Source of the DNA: Polytrichum commune
Taxonomy: Eukaryota > Streptophyta > Polytrichopsida > Polytrichales > Polytrichaceae
Direction: 5' to 3'
Length of the DNA: 64,000 nt
Assembly (NCBI GenBank): GCA_950295325.1
Contig: OX485809.1
Location: 29,510,001-29,574,000 of the forward strand
The notes beneath the pieces are model-generated. The model was not told where the DNA came from. It worked only from the letters and a program-made list of their open reading frames with translations, and made no database searches. Position 1 is the stretch's first letter. Every line of letters starts with the position of its first letter. The position numbers and the translations under genes are program-made. Below are positions 1 to 9,126 of the stretch, piece by piece.

Positions 1-82
1 TTGGTATGTATTACCACCAATAATTGGAACCACTACATTGGCACGACCTGAAACAACAATGAAGGCTTAACGACAACAATCG

Positions 83-217
83 ATGGCTCGGAAGTGGAAG
101 CGGATGCTACTCTCTAAATTGTATAAGAAAAAATGTCGTGTTTGTGGAGATCACAATTTATTGTGCGACGGCGAGCAAACTAAAGAATGTCATAATTGTG
201 GGAATACAATTGTATAA
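83..217 (+). other. Small Cys-rich ORF fragment (CxxC...CxxC)
   Basis: A 44-codon open frame starts with ATG and ends with TAA. It begins with a basic stretch rich in Lys and Arg, then has CRVC at residues 18-21, a Cys at 28 and CHNC at residues 36-39. This spacing suggests a zinc-binding tail such as those at the ends of some transposases, but I cannot assign a family. Nothing upstream in the window extends it convincingly. It may be the last exon or relic of a gene lying left of the window. Confidence 0.25.
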
Positions 218-309
218 GAAACTACCGGTTTTGGGACGGGTTGCAATTTTTTTTGCCTTTCAATTAAAGGTTTTTGGATGTGGATGGCCAAAACTTTGTG
301 AAAAATCAG

Positions 310-921
310 CCCTGATCGGGGAGAACTAGCAATTGGTTATAGATGAACCGACTGAGTTTGAGAAATAAGGTAGAAATACCATAACCCGTGAAAATAAGGT
401 GATTCGCATGGAAGATCTAGTCTGACAATCATGAGATAATTTTCCAAAATAGACGAGAAGGATTCATGAAAAATACAGGTTGTTTCATTTTTTTTTGCCC
501 TATACAAAAATGCTACAATTTTTTAAAGTGGGAAGTTGTCCAACTCCCTACTCGTTCACTAGATTCTCCCTACACCGAACATGGTAATCCGCATTTCCAT
601 ACAGAACATCGCCTAAATCGGTTATCTCATGAGTACATTAACATTAGACTCCCATTGGCTACACTAAGTGTACACACATTGAAGTTGCCGCCGAGTCATG
701 ATCGGTTTTAGTATTGGCACTTCACCATTATGACAGCGGTCTAGTGCACGGCTATAGGGTGGTTAACGGGTTATGGTATTAACCGATCATTTTAGAGGAA
801 TTTATAGAATATACCCCAATTTAATGAAGGAGAACCGGAGGATGTCAACATGCAACCGGTTGGACATGCAAACACTAGGATCTCGACCGATTAGTATGCC
901 CGAAAATCTCCTCGATCGCTG
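310..921. mobile_element. hAT-type MITE, long or interrupted copy
   Basis: The outer parts (about 310-375 and 773-921) match the compact copy at 5880-6105, including the left end ctgatcgggg and the right end ctcgatcgctg, which are inverted relative to each other. About 400 bp between them have no counterpart in the compact copy. That stretch is either an insertion here or the interior lost by the shorter copies. No clear target duplication is visible. The superfamily call comes from the 8-bp duplication of the 5880-6105 copy. Confidence 0.5.
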
Positions 922-1505
922 TCAGTGTTCAAGATTGAAGCCCTCATATGCGTTTCATTTTGAAGGGCTCTCAAATTTCAACCTTTCAATTGAAAGGCCG
1001 GTTCAAATCCAAGACATCAATCTAAGAATACATAAATGAAATACAAAACTCATATTAAACTTTTGCATGAATTATATGAGTACATGTTTCCAGTACAATG
1101 TGAATAATCAAGAATCAACTACCTAACTCTACTTCTTGTTGTGACAAAATGCCCTTCGCTTGTTCGTTCTTGTGGCAGACATATTATATTGAGGATTTCA
1201 AGTGATGTCTTCATTTTTCAATTTGGGGTTGCGTTTTGAAGGATTGTTTTGAGAGAGGTATATTTTGAAGGGCCAAACCATGTTTGAAGGGCATTGAAGA
1301 CTTCAAACTTGAACACTGATCAGTGATCACTGCCACCCAGCTTAGACCCTTTTGCTCGCCACTAAGTAGTTGTGGGGCCATATATAGTGGTGCGGAACTC
1401 ATGGCCAGGTTGTGGAGGTGAGATGGCGCGTCCTGAGTGGCTGGAACCCTCTCAAGAAGATCCTTGTTGTGCATGGATCATTGAAAGGCTTGCCTCCTTA
1501 TCCAT

Positions 1506-2341
1506 GGCGGATGTTAAGTTCCCCCTCCACGAACTTTTCGGGGGAGGAATATTCGGGCAGGGGCAGCCGCCCGTCAAATTTTCTGGACCGGCCTGTAAAT
1601 TGTTGCCCGTCCGCCCGACTTTGAAAAAATTATTGTCCTTGCATTCTTGAAGGCCACTTATCCACAAATCCCATATTGAGTGCACTTCATTTTCAAGGTC
1701 CCAAATCCAATATATATGTTCACTTCCATTGAGTAAATAAACAATTGATTGGATTTCATTTTCAAAGTGAAACCGCCAATAAAGCATGTAATTAACTTGG
1801 AAGTTAAAAATATTACGAAATCCTCATTAGCACTGAAGTTATAATTTTTGTGACTTACAATTGAAAGGGACTTTGTCATTCTAAAATGAAAAAAAATTAA
1901 TGACTTATATTTTATATGTTAAAATTTATAGTCTAGTTAATACCTTCTACTTTCATAAAGTATTCATATGCATTTAAATTAATTTAGTGTGATTGAATGT
2001 AATTAAGTCTAATTAGTTCTGATTAATTCTAATTAATTCTAATTAAATAATAAAATATGCTTGTCAAATTAATTAACCCTAATAAATTATTAATTATACT
2101 TACTGGAGTTAATTCCATTAAATCAAGATTAATTCCAATAAGTATATTTTATAATTAATTAGGCTTAATTATTTTGGTTAGCATGCTTTCTGATTTAATT
2201 GGGCTTAATTAGAATTAATCAGGATTAAGTCGGGCGGACGGACAACAGTTTTCGGTCGGGTCCATAAAATTTGACGGGCAGTTGCCCCTTCGCGAATATT
2301 CCTCCCCTGAAAAGTTCGTGAGGGGGAACTTAACGTCCGCC
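1506..2341. repeat. 836-bp element with ~115-bp terminal inverted repeats
   Basis: The sequence from about 1506 to 1622 is the near reverse complement of about 2227-2341; both arms start GGCGGA(T/C)GTTAAGTTCC. The arms are GC-rich and the ~600 bp interior is extremely AT-rich, with many short aattaattct-type motifs and no long ORF. This is the form of a non-autonomous foldback or MITE-like element. I could not find a matching target duplication, so the superfamily is open. Confidence 0.6.
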
Positions 2342-4178
2342 GAAGAAAATCTCTCTTCGCCCTCTTTCCTCTGCAAATCACATTATCATCACATAGTCTG
2401 ATCATTCATTCAGTTCAACTTCACGGGCCCCTGCATTCACTGCTACAGATACTTACTTAATTTGTTACGTATCCGGGCAGTATATTGTACCTCGTTGAGT
2501 CTAGGTTAAGCCAGACAAGTTGCCTGCATTGCAGAGGGAGTTATTTGCAGCAAGCTACTACTTCTTATGCCCCCTCCCCACTTGACATTAGCAAATAACC
2601 AAAGACTTCCCTAAAACCCGGGTAAAGCTCCGTCGGTTATAGCGGACACGTCCGGCCATCCCAATGCACCTACAAGAACTTGCTCCGGACATTTCCAAGT
2701 AGGTTTTAGTTAAGTAGCTTTTTCACACATGTTCATTGCTTTATCTACCAACCAATGAATGTTGGATAGTTTTTGTCCCATCCCCAAATGCCTTAATAAC
2801 ACCATCGGTTTTTGTTAATGGAGCTCCTCGTGCCCTCATAGCTAAGACTAAAAGCAACCAATCACAAGGGCGGGAGGCAACACTTTTAGAGGTCCTACAT
2901 TCTTGCCTCATGTCTAGGTACCGATGGGAGGGTCGGTAGTTTTAGCTTAAAACCTCCACTTTTAAGCCATGTCACATCATTTGCCAACTAGGCTCGGCAC
3001 TAGATAATGTCGATGGTGTGAACACTCATTTTTAAGAACCCACTTTTAGGCTTAAGGTATGTTCGCACTTGGTGTTAGGGTGAGATAGAACCGGCGGTGC
3101 TACGGCATTATCTCACAGCGTATTCACACCATCGGTTGTTAGCAAACGCCGAACCTATGTGGCCGACGACGTGGCTTGAAGATAAGACCGGTTTTAGTGA
3201 GAAAGCGTCAGTTTACTTTGAGAAAATTCAGGCACTACTGGGAGCTTCTACTTAATTACAAATCTTCCTATTTTGTACATTCCAGAAACGTAGTTGCGGT
3301 TCTATGTAAAGGAGCTGTGCATGGCACATTAACAAAGAGCGACGGTAGATAACATCCTCGATACTCTGCTATTTCCGAGGACTTTTTTCCGTCCTTGGGC
3401 ACAGTCTTGCGACTCCGAGCAATGGATCTGGGAAGAATGTGCGGCGGAACACTACAAAGTGAGGGGTTGAGTACCCTGCGTTCTCACACGACGCCTCGTC
3501 GCCTCTGCAACAGCGCTGCTCCAGGTACGTCCCTGCATCCAGCTTGTGTTATTTCCATGAGTTTTTCGTAGTTTTTTTCATTCTTCACTGTTGACGTCTA
3601 CAATTGTAGATCTCCGTGGACTTTACACGTTCCTGAATGCTGCATGGATCATCTACATAGTCTATTGTTGCTTGAGGGTTCATAATGCGGCAAGTTTATT
3701 TAGTACTCTGTGCTTTATCTAGAGTTGCATAGAAACACTTCGCACACCCCTCACATGTGCCCTCAAGAATCGGCTAGACTATGAGCGCCGCCCATGTGCA
3801 CTGTTGAAGATTGACAGACTGCAGAATTCAAAAGTGAACAGAGATGAATTTTTTCCTTACACAACGCATGCAGATTTTAATTTCAATGCTATGTATGTAT
3901 TGGTTTTGTTATGCAATGTACAACATACTTATCATCGCCATGGAGAATCGTTGGGAGTCGCATATGTTTAGTGGTCCAATACGCCCCACTGCCCTTCCTG
4001 GTGACGGTACGACTTTTCTTTCATTCCTTGTCATGCTCAGCACAATGGGCTCTGTATTCGTGTGTCGTCAAAAATACTGACCCAGCCTGACATTACAAAA
4101 CAACTCTCTGATGTTTCAATGAGAATTTCTCTAAACAATATTATTATCTCTTAACATTGTGATGCAACTGCAAGTTCC

Positions 4179-5651
4179 ATGCCACTCCCTCATTTTTCAC
4201 AAACACGGGCAACAGGTCGTGCAATGCCTCTCTCGGCTTTGCCACGTTCGGCACCAGAAATCAATCCACTTGTAACCGGCCCAAGTCCGCCGAAGCGGGC
4301 ACGGAAGGACAGAGGGCCCAATTGGAGTCCGCAAGAAATCGCTGTTCTGATCGCAGCAAGGCGTGAGCAGTATCTCCGTGAGTTGGACACCGTCGATGGT
4401 CGGGATTTAATGACCCCGGACACCAGCAAATGGATCCATGTCTCACACTTTGTGAATACTGCAGGCTTTTCTCCAATTCCACGTGACGGTCCCGCCTGCA
4501 AAACTAAGTGGAACCAGCTAGTACCTGACTACAAGCGCATCGCGGATTACTTAAGCAAAACGGGGCGGAATGTTGTTGATTATTGGGATTTAAGTTGTGC
4601 GGAGAGGAAAGCTGAGGGCCTCCCACGAGTGTTCGCTCACGATGTCTACGAAGCGATTCATGAGTGGTACGGAAATCGGCCAATAATTCAACCACCCCAT
4701 GTGCGAGACACATTAGCTCCAAGCGACGGCAACTATCGTCCTGTACTTTCACAAGCTCAGCAAGAATACGAGGGTGGTAGTGAACCTGACACTGAAGACC
4801 CTACGGACTTCCCTCCACCTGATACTGTGCAGGCAACTGAGGACACTACACCACCGCGTTCGCCTTGTGTGCCGTTGTCCACTCATTCGCGCAGCACTGG
4901 TCCGAGCGAGCACGTTGGAACTCCTCAGTCTAGGCCCTACACCGGCCTCCCTCCAGGTATAACACCGCACTACATCAGTTCGTCAGAAACGTCTCATTTT
5001 GCAGTGCAATGGCGCCCAGGGAACACAGGTGTGAAGAGGAAGAGTGTATCTGGCCATGCTGTTATTGCAGAAGCGACGAAAGCAACAGGTGCGGCAATGG
5101 CACAGCAAATGCAAGACATTGCGGACGCGTCTCGAGACCTTGAGCGTTCAAAGATAGAAGTGCAACTTAAACTTTTCAGTGAGCAAATGTCATACCAGCG
5201 GGAGAAAGATCGCCGTTTATACGAAAATGCAGCTATTGCAAATGACAACGCCAGATTGAGTATATTGAAACAGGGGGAGATGGTGTCATGCTTGTCCCAC
5301 CTCTCCACTGTTTTGAGCAATTCTTTATCTATGAACATGAATTTTGCATACCCCAACATGCCTCAAACGGCACCCCAGGAGCACAACACAAGTGGTGCAA
5401 CATTCTATGCTCCAGTGTCTCACAGCGCACCAGCCCACACAGCCGGACAAGTGCCCCCAGTGGGCACAGTTACTGCCAACCACAGTAGCCTCGGAGGAAA
5501 TGAGGACCGCAACTTCAAAAACAATAACAATGGGGACGATCTACCGAACAACCTCGACGAAGAAACAACCTCCATCAATGCTACCTTCCCACCTGATGCT
5601 ACTGTGAACGATGGAGCACCGACTAACTACACGGCTGCCCATGCTCTCTGA
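4179..5651 (+). CDS. Harbinger Myb/SANT-like DNA-binding protein (ORF1)
   Basis: A 490-codon frame. Residues about 40-170 form a trihelix/Myb-SANT-like domain: basic lead-in KRARKDRGPNWSPQEIAVL, then helices carrying W86, W111 and W137-like aromatic positions and the phrase CKTKWNQL. Residues about 290-390 are a charged, probably coiled-coil segment; the C-terminus is Asn/Thr/Pro-rich. In PIF/Harbinger elements such a protein binds the termini and helps import the transposase into the nucleus; that role is from family knowledge. The true start may be upstream. An exon 3940-4006, donor at 4007 and acceptor ending at 4215 join in frame and would give an N-terminus starting MENRWESHMF. No stops interrupt the frame. 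Confidence 0.75.
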   Translation: MPLPHFSQTRATGRAMPLSALPRSAPEINPLVTGPSPPKRARKDRGPNWSPQEIAVLIAARREQYLRELDTVDGRDLMTPDTSKWIHVSHFVNTAGFSPIPRDGPACKTKWNQLVPDYKRIADYLSKTGRNVVDYWDLSCAERKAEGLPRVFAHDVYEAIHEWYGNRPIIQPPHVRDTLAPSDGNYRPVLSQAQQEYEGGSEPDTEDPTDFPPPDTVQATEDTTPPRSPCVPLSTHSRSTGPSEHVGTPQSRPYTGLPPGITPHYISSSETSHFAVQWRPGNTGVKRKSVSGHAVIAEATKATGAAMAQQMQDIADASRDLERSKIEVQLKLFSEQMSYQREKDRRLYENAAIANDNARLSILKQGEMVSCLSHLSTVLSNSLSMNMNFAYPNMPQTAPQEHNTSGATFYAPVSHSAPAHTAGQVPPVGTVTANHSSLGGNEDRNFKNNNNGDDLPNNLDEETTSINATFPPDATVNDGAPTNYTAAHAL

Positions 5652-5879
5652 TGACAGTTCAATCTATAGCTGCCCTACGCAGTTCTATAGAAAAAACTCC
5701 AACTCCCATGAAGAGTGTTATGCACCTGTACACATACATGTGCATTTGTTTTAGAATGTGAGTGACATTGAGATTACTTTGTGTAAGTAATTTGAAATGC
5801 AATAACAATTTACACATTCAGAAGTTTTTTCATATTACAATGGTCTATTACATGATCGTTACAATTTGCAAGTGGCTAT

Positions 5880-6105
5880 CAATGATCGGAAAGATCCGGC
5901 AGTTGGTTACAGATGAACCGGTTGAGTTTGAGAAATAACCGGTTGAAGTTCGAGACTTCAGGAAAATCACCGATCATTTCAGAGGAATTTATAGAATATA
6001 CCCGAATTTGAAAAAGGATAACCGGAGGATGTCAATATGTAACCGGTTGCACTTGCAAACACTAGGATCCCAACCAATGATGCCCAAAAATCTCCCCGAT
6101 CACTG
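5880..6105. mobile_element. hAT-type MITE, 226 bp, with perfect 8-bp target duplication
   Basis: It begins CAATGATCGG and ends GATCACTG; the inverted ends fit the hAT terminus pattern CANTG. The flanks gtggctat at 5872-5879 and 6106-6113 are identical, an 8-bp duplication diagnostic of hAT transposition. It lies between the two Harbinger genes, so it jumped into the Harbinger element or its ancestor. Related copies are at 310-921 and 8350-8589. Confidence 0.85.
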
Positions 6106-6235
6106 GTGGCTATCACAGTATCTCATTGAATGTGTCGATGTGTCATGCACCCAAAATAAAACAAAAAAATTGCAAGTCAAAAAGAAAAAAAGAAAAAAAG
6201 AACATGATAAATGAAAAACGTACCACCTTATCGTA

Positions 6236-7672
6236 TCAACCTTGCTGCCGTTGCATGGTGAGATATAATCCGAGGTCCCTGCGGACCTCGGATCCCCGCG
6301 CCCCAACCACATCGTCCCCGTTTGGGTTGCCAGCATCCCCTTGCCCTCTTTCATCGTCAATGACTTCGCTGTCGAGGCCTTCAGTCCGTAGAACCTCTAG
6401 TAACTGCTCGACATCCTCGTGCGATTGACCGAGGAGAACGTTGTGTAAAATCGCACAACTTACAATCACATCGGGTAGGAAAGTGATGTGAAGTTGGGAC
6501 TTCACAAGTAGCTCCCTGAATGTCTGCTTAAGAATTCCGAACGCGTTCTCTACTACACATCTACCGCGCCTCAGCCTCCTATTAAAAAGCTGCTCAGCAA
6601 GGCTTAATTGTCCTGGCCCTCGATGAGGAACCATTAACCAAGGGAGGAGGGGATAACCTGAATCGCCAATTAGGAATGGACTGAATCCATCATCTCCATT
6701 CACCCTATCAAACAAATTCCCATGCATTGCCAAGTGATGCAAGGACGATCGTCTCAACATGCGGGAATCATTTGTAGAACCGGGCATGCCAAGAAATAAG
6801 TCTAAGAATCTTTTGTTACTATCAACCACAACCTGACAGTTTAGAGTGTACCCTCTTGATTTGAAGTAGTAATAATCTGTCGCTCCATGTCGGGGTTTGG
6901 AGATGGCCACATGGGTGCCATCGATTGCCCCAACAACTGCTGGTAGTCCGCATAGGCGCTTGAAATCTGCTTGGCATTGGCGGAGTCTATCACCCGTAGG
7001 CCACGAAAGCTCACTACGCATAGTATCGTTAATGGCGTACACTACGTCTCTCAACAGAATCGAAATTGTACTTTTTCCTATCGCAAACATTTCGCTACAG
7101 ACGATGAGACTAGCACCGTGAGTTAACTTAAAAAACGTACAGGCAACACGTATTAATACCGGAATTGCTATCCTATACCGTGTGTCCTGGCGTTGGACAT
7201 GAGGCTTCAAGATGTCAGCTAATGCAAAGACTGCTTTTTTCGACATTCGGAACATTTGAATCCAGCGGTGGTCATCGTACTGCTTCAATAAAAATCTCGA
7301 AAACCACGTTGTTGATCGCGGCCTCACCCAGTACCCCAGGTCTTCACCGAACATTTGAAACATGGTGCACAACCTGTAATTATGCAAACCCGCAGTGAAC
7401 AATGCATGAGAATCATGCTGAGGGCCCATCAACGTGCCCACAACCCCTACGAACGGGTCCTCGGAATCCTCCTCAGCTTCAGGTCCCATAGGAATGAAGT
7501 TCGAGCAAAGCGGTTCATGTAGGAGTTGAAGAAGGAGCCACGCTGTAAATGCAAACACCGAGCCAGGTTGCATCAATGTATCCATGTAGTAAATTGTCGT
7601 CCCCCCTAAAAACAATTCGATAAACATTAGAAAATGCATGAGAGAGCCAGCCACATGTGAAGCACAGTGCAA
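6236..7672 (-). CDS. PIF/Harbinger transposase (DDE_Tnp_4-type)
   Basis: A 478-codon minus-strand frame. The DDE nuclease core is complete: D251 in GAIDGTHVAIS, D337 in LIGDSGYPLLPW and E375 in RCVVENAFGILK, matching PIF/Harbinger motifs. Residues about 130-225 form the N-terminal helical region. The Asp/Glu/Gly-rich C-terminus is typical of the family. The first ~29 residues look like translated intron: on the minus strand a tttttag acceptor precedes GGGGGACG, so the real protein may start at Met30 or an upstream exon. It converges with the Myb-like gene at 4179-5651, and together they make the element potentially autonomous. Catalysis excises the element and reinserts it at TTA targets; this is known for the family, not shown here. 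Confidence 0.88.
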   Translation of the reverse strand: MHCASHVAGSLMHFLMFIELFLGGTTIYYMDTLMQPGSVFAFTAWLLLQLLHEPLCSNFIPMGPEAEEDSEDPFVGVVGTLMGPQHDSHALFTAGLHNYRLCTMFQMFGEDLGYWVRPRSTTWFSRFLLKQYDDHRWIQMFRMSKKAVFALADILKPHVQRQDTRYRIAIPVLIRVACTFFKLTHGASLIVCSEMFAIGKSTISILLRDVVYAINDTMRSELSWPTGDRLRQCQADFKRLCGLPAVVGAIDGTHVAISKPRHGATDYYYFKSRGYTLNCQVVVDSNKRFLDLFLGMPGSTNDSRMLRRSSLHHLAMHGNLFDRVNGDDGFSPFLIGDSGYPLLPWLMVPHRGPGQLSLAEQLFNRRLRRGRCVVENAFGILKQTFRELLVKSQLHITFLPDVIVSCAILHNVLLGQSHEDVEQLLEVLRTEGLDSEVIDDERGQGDAGNPNGDDVVGARGSEVRRDLGLYLTMQRQQG

Positions 7673-7795
7673 TGATAATGTAGAAACAAAAAACCCTAAA
7701 CCACAACGCCTTGATCTACTTCCGAAAAGCTATATTGCCAATTAATCCTTCACGCGGCATGCTCAAATACTGCAATGCATGCGACTGTTCTCTTC

Positions 7796-7823
7796 TGAAC
7801 CCTAAACCCTAAACCCTAAACTA
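7796..7823 (+). repeat. Short telomere-type tract (CCCTAAA)n
   Basis: About three and a half copies of accctaa follow each other. This is the plant-type telomere unit and also the telo-box found in plant promoters. It lies about 130 bp upstream of the Harbinger transposase frame (minus strand), so a promoter role is possible. Confidence 0.6.
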
Positions 7824-8349
7824 TGCCTGACCATTCAATTGTGCATCATCAGAAGTGAGTTTAAGGACCACCGACCCCTCAACTGCACGCAAGCAGCGAA
7901 AAAGTAATTAACAAAATGAACCACCGAGAACAACAAACAAGGCAGAATTGACAACAAGGTGATGGAACATGATGTCTTCGGATGAGCAGAAGATGGCAGC
8001 GTGAATCAACCAGACTGATAGAGACACCAAATCCCACAGGATCAATTGGAGAGATCGCGACATCGTCCGACGCCACTACCTACGGACGTTCTTATCAGGT
8101 GTGACCGCTGTTCCATATTATCGACATCAAATGCCACCTGTCACAACTTGTACGTCTTAGTCATTGTAGGTGCGAACAACGAATACGTATATCCACGCTA
8201 AAAATACGGACCCAGCCTGTGCTTCCTTTCGCAGTGTGAACATAAACAGCAAACCCTATCTCACCGGTCTTATGAATTTAACAACACCCCTACGTAAGGC
8301 CAGGTGCGAACTAGGCTTTAGCTAATGTCAAGTGGGGAGGGGGCATTAC

Positions 8350-8589
8350 CAATGAACGGGGAGAACCGCCGCTCGTTACAGATGAACCTGTTGTTGAGTT
8401 TGAGAACCGCTCGTCGAGTTTGAGAAATAACCGGTTGAAGTTCAAGACCTCATGAAAATTTTAGAGGAAGAGTCAATGACATATACCTCAAATGAATAAG
8501 CAAAAACCGACATATCACAATGTGTCGCCGGTTAGACTTGGAAACACTAGGATCTTGACCGATTATGCCCAAAACCCCCCCGGACGCTG
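8350..8589. mobile_element. hAT-type MITE, third copy
   Basis: The sequence starts CAATGAACGGGGAGAACC and ends CCCGGACGCTG. It aligns along its length with the copy at 5880-6105, including the rows on 'gatgaacc', 'gagtttgagaaataaccgg' and 'ggaaacactaggatc'. No matching 8-bp flanks remain. It fills the gap between the two Harbinger-type MITEs (2568-8345 and 8603-9123). Confidence 0.6.
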
Positions 8590-8602
8590 CTTATTATGCT
8601 TA

Positions 8603-9123
8603 TGCCCCTTCCCCACCTAACTTTAGCAAAGCCTGAAAGTTGGTTCTAAAAACACGGCCTCTACACCATCGACATTATCTAGTGCCGAGCCTAGTTGGCA
8701 AATGATGTGGCATGGCTTAAAAGTGGAGGTCTTAAGTCCCAAGCACCGACCCTCCCATCGGTACCTAGACAAGAGGCAAGAATATAGGACTTTTAAAAGT
8801 GTCGCCTCCCGCCCTTGTGATTGGTTGCTTTTTAGTCTTAGCTATGAGGGCACGAGGAGCTCCATTAACAAAAAACGATGGTAAGATAGATGAGTAGAAA
8901 GGGATTTGGGGATGGGACAAAAACTATCCAACATTCATTGCTTGGTAGATAAAACCATGAACATGTGTGAAAGCTACTTAACTAAAACCTACTCAAAAAT
9001 CTCCAAAGCAAGTTCTTGTAGGTGCATTGGGATAGTCGGATGCCTCCCCTATAATCGAGGGAGCTTTACTCGGGTTTTAGGAAAGACTTTGGTTATTTGG
9101 TAAGGTCACATGGGGAGGGGGCA
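8603..9123. mobile_element. Uninterrupted 521-bp MITE with TTA duplication
   Basis: The ends are TGCCCCTTCCCCACC and, inverted, the motif closing ggggagggggca; TTA flanks them at 8600-8602 and 9124-9126. It is the inverted-orientation paralogue of the MITE at 2568-8345. It preserves the unoccupied site: after 'actttagc' it reads aaagcctgaaag, where the other copy carries the 5.26 kb Harbinger element between two TAA triplets. Confidence 0.8.
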
Positions 9124-9126
9124 TTA

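Larger units (their letters stand above)
3055..8317. mobile_element. PIF/Harbinger DNA transposon, apparently complete
   Basis: The termini are AGGTATGTTCGCACTTGG at 3055 and, as reverse complement, AGCCTAGTTCGCACCTGG ending at 8317. They are flanked by the TTA duplication 3052-3054 and 8318-8320, the hallmark target of this superfamily. Inside lie a Myb/SANT-like gene on the plus strand and a DDE_Tnp_4-type transposase on the minus strand, arranged convergently. A hAT MITE (5880-6105) lies between the two genes. The element sits in the MITE 2568-8345 exactly where the related MITE at 8603 reads AAA instead of TAA-element-TAA. Both genes are open, so mobility is plausible but untested. Confidence 0.85.
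2568..8345. mobile_element. MITE with TTA target duplication, interrupted by a PIF/Harbinger element
   Basis: The ends are TGCCCCCTCCCCACTTGAC at 2568 and its reverse complement finishing at 8345, flanked by TTA at 2565-2567 and 8346-8348. Without the Harbinger insertion (3055-8317 plus one TTA) it would be about 512 bp. It is homologous, in inverted orientation, to the uninterrupted 521-bp copy at 8603-9123. TTA duplications and short inverted termini place it with PIF/Harbinger-type (Tourist-like) MITEs. It has no coding capacity of its own. Confidence 0.8.

Noticed and set aside
7796-7823. Chromosome-end or interstitial telomere
   Set aside because: Only about three and a half units inside a Harbinger element; better read as a telo-box-like short repeat.
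2568-9123. A single transposon with ~500-bp terminal inverted repeats
   Set aside because: The two arms are two separate MITE copies in inverted orientation, each with its own TTA duplication; the Harbinger element has different, short termini.
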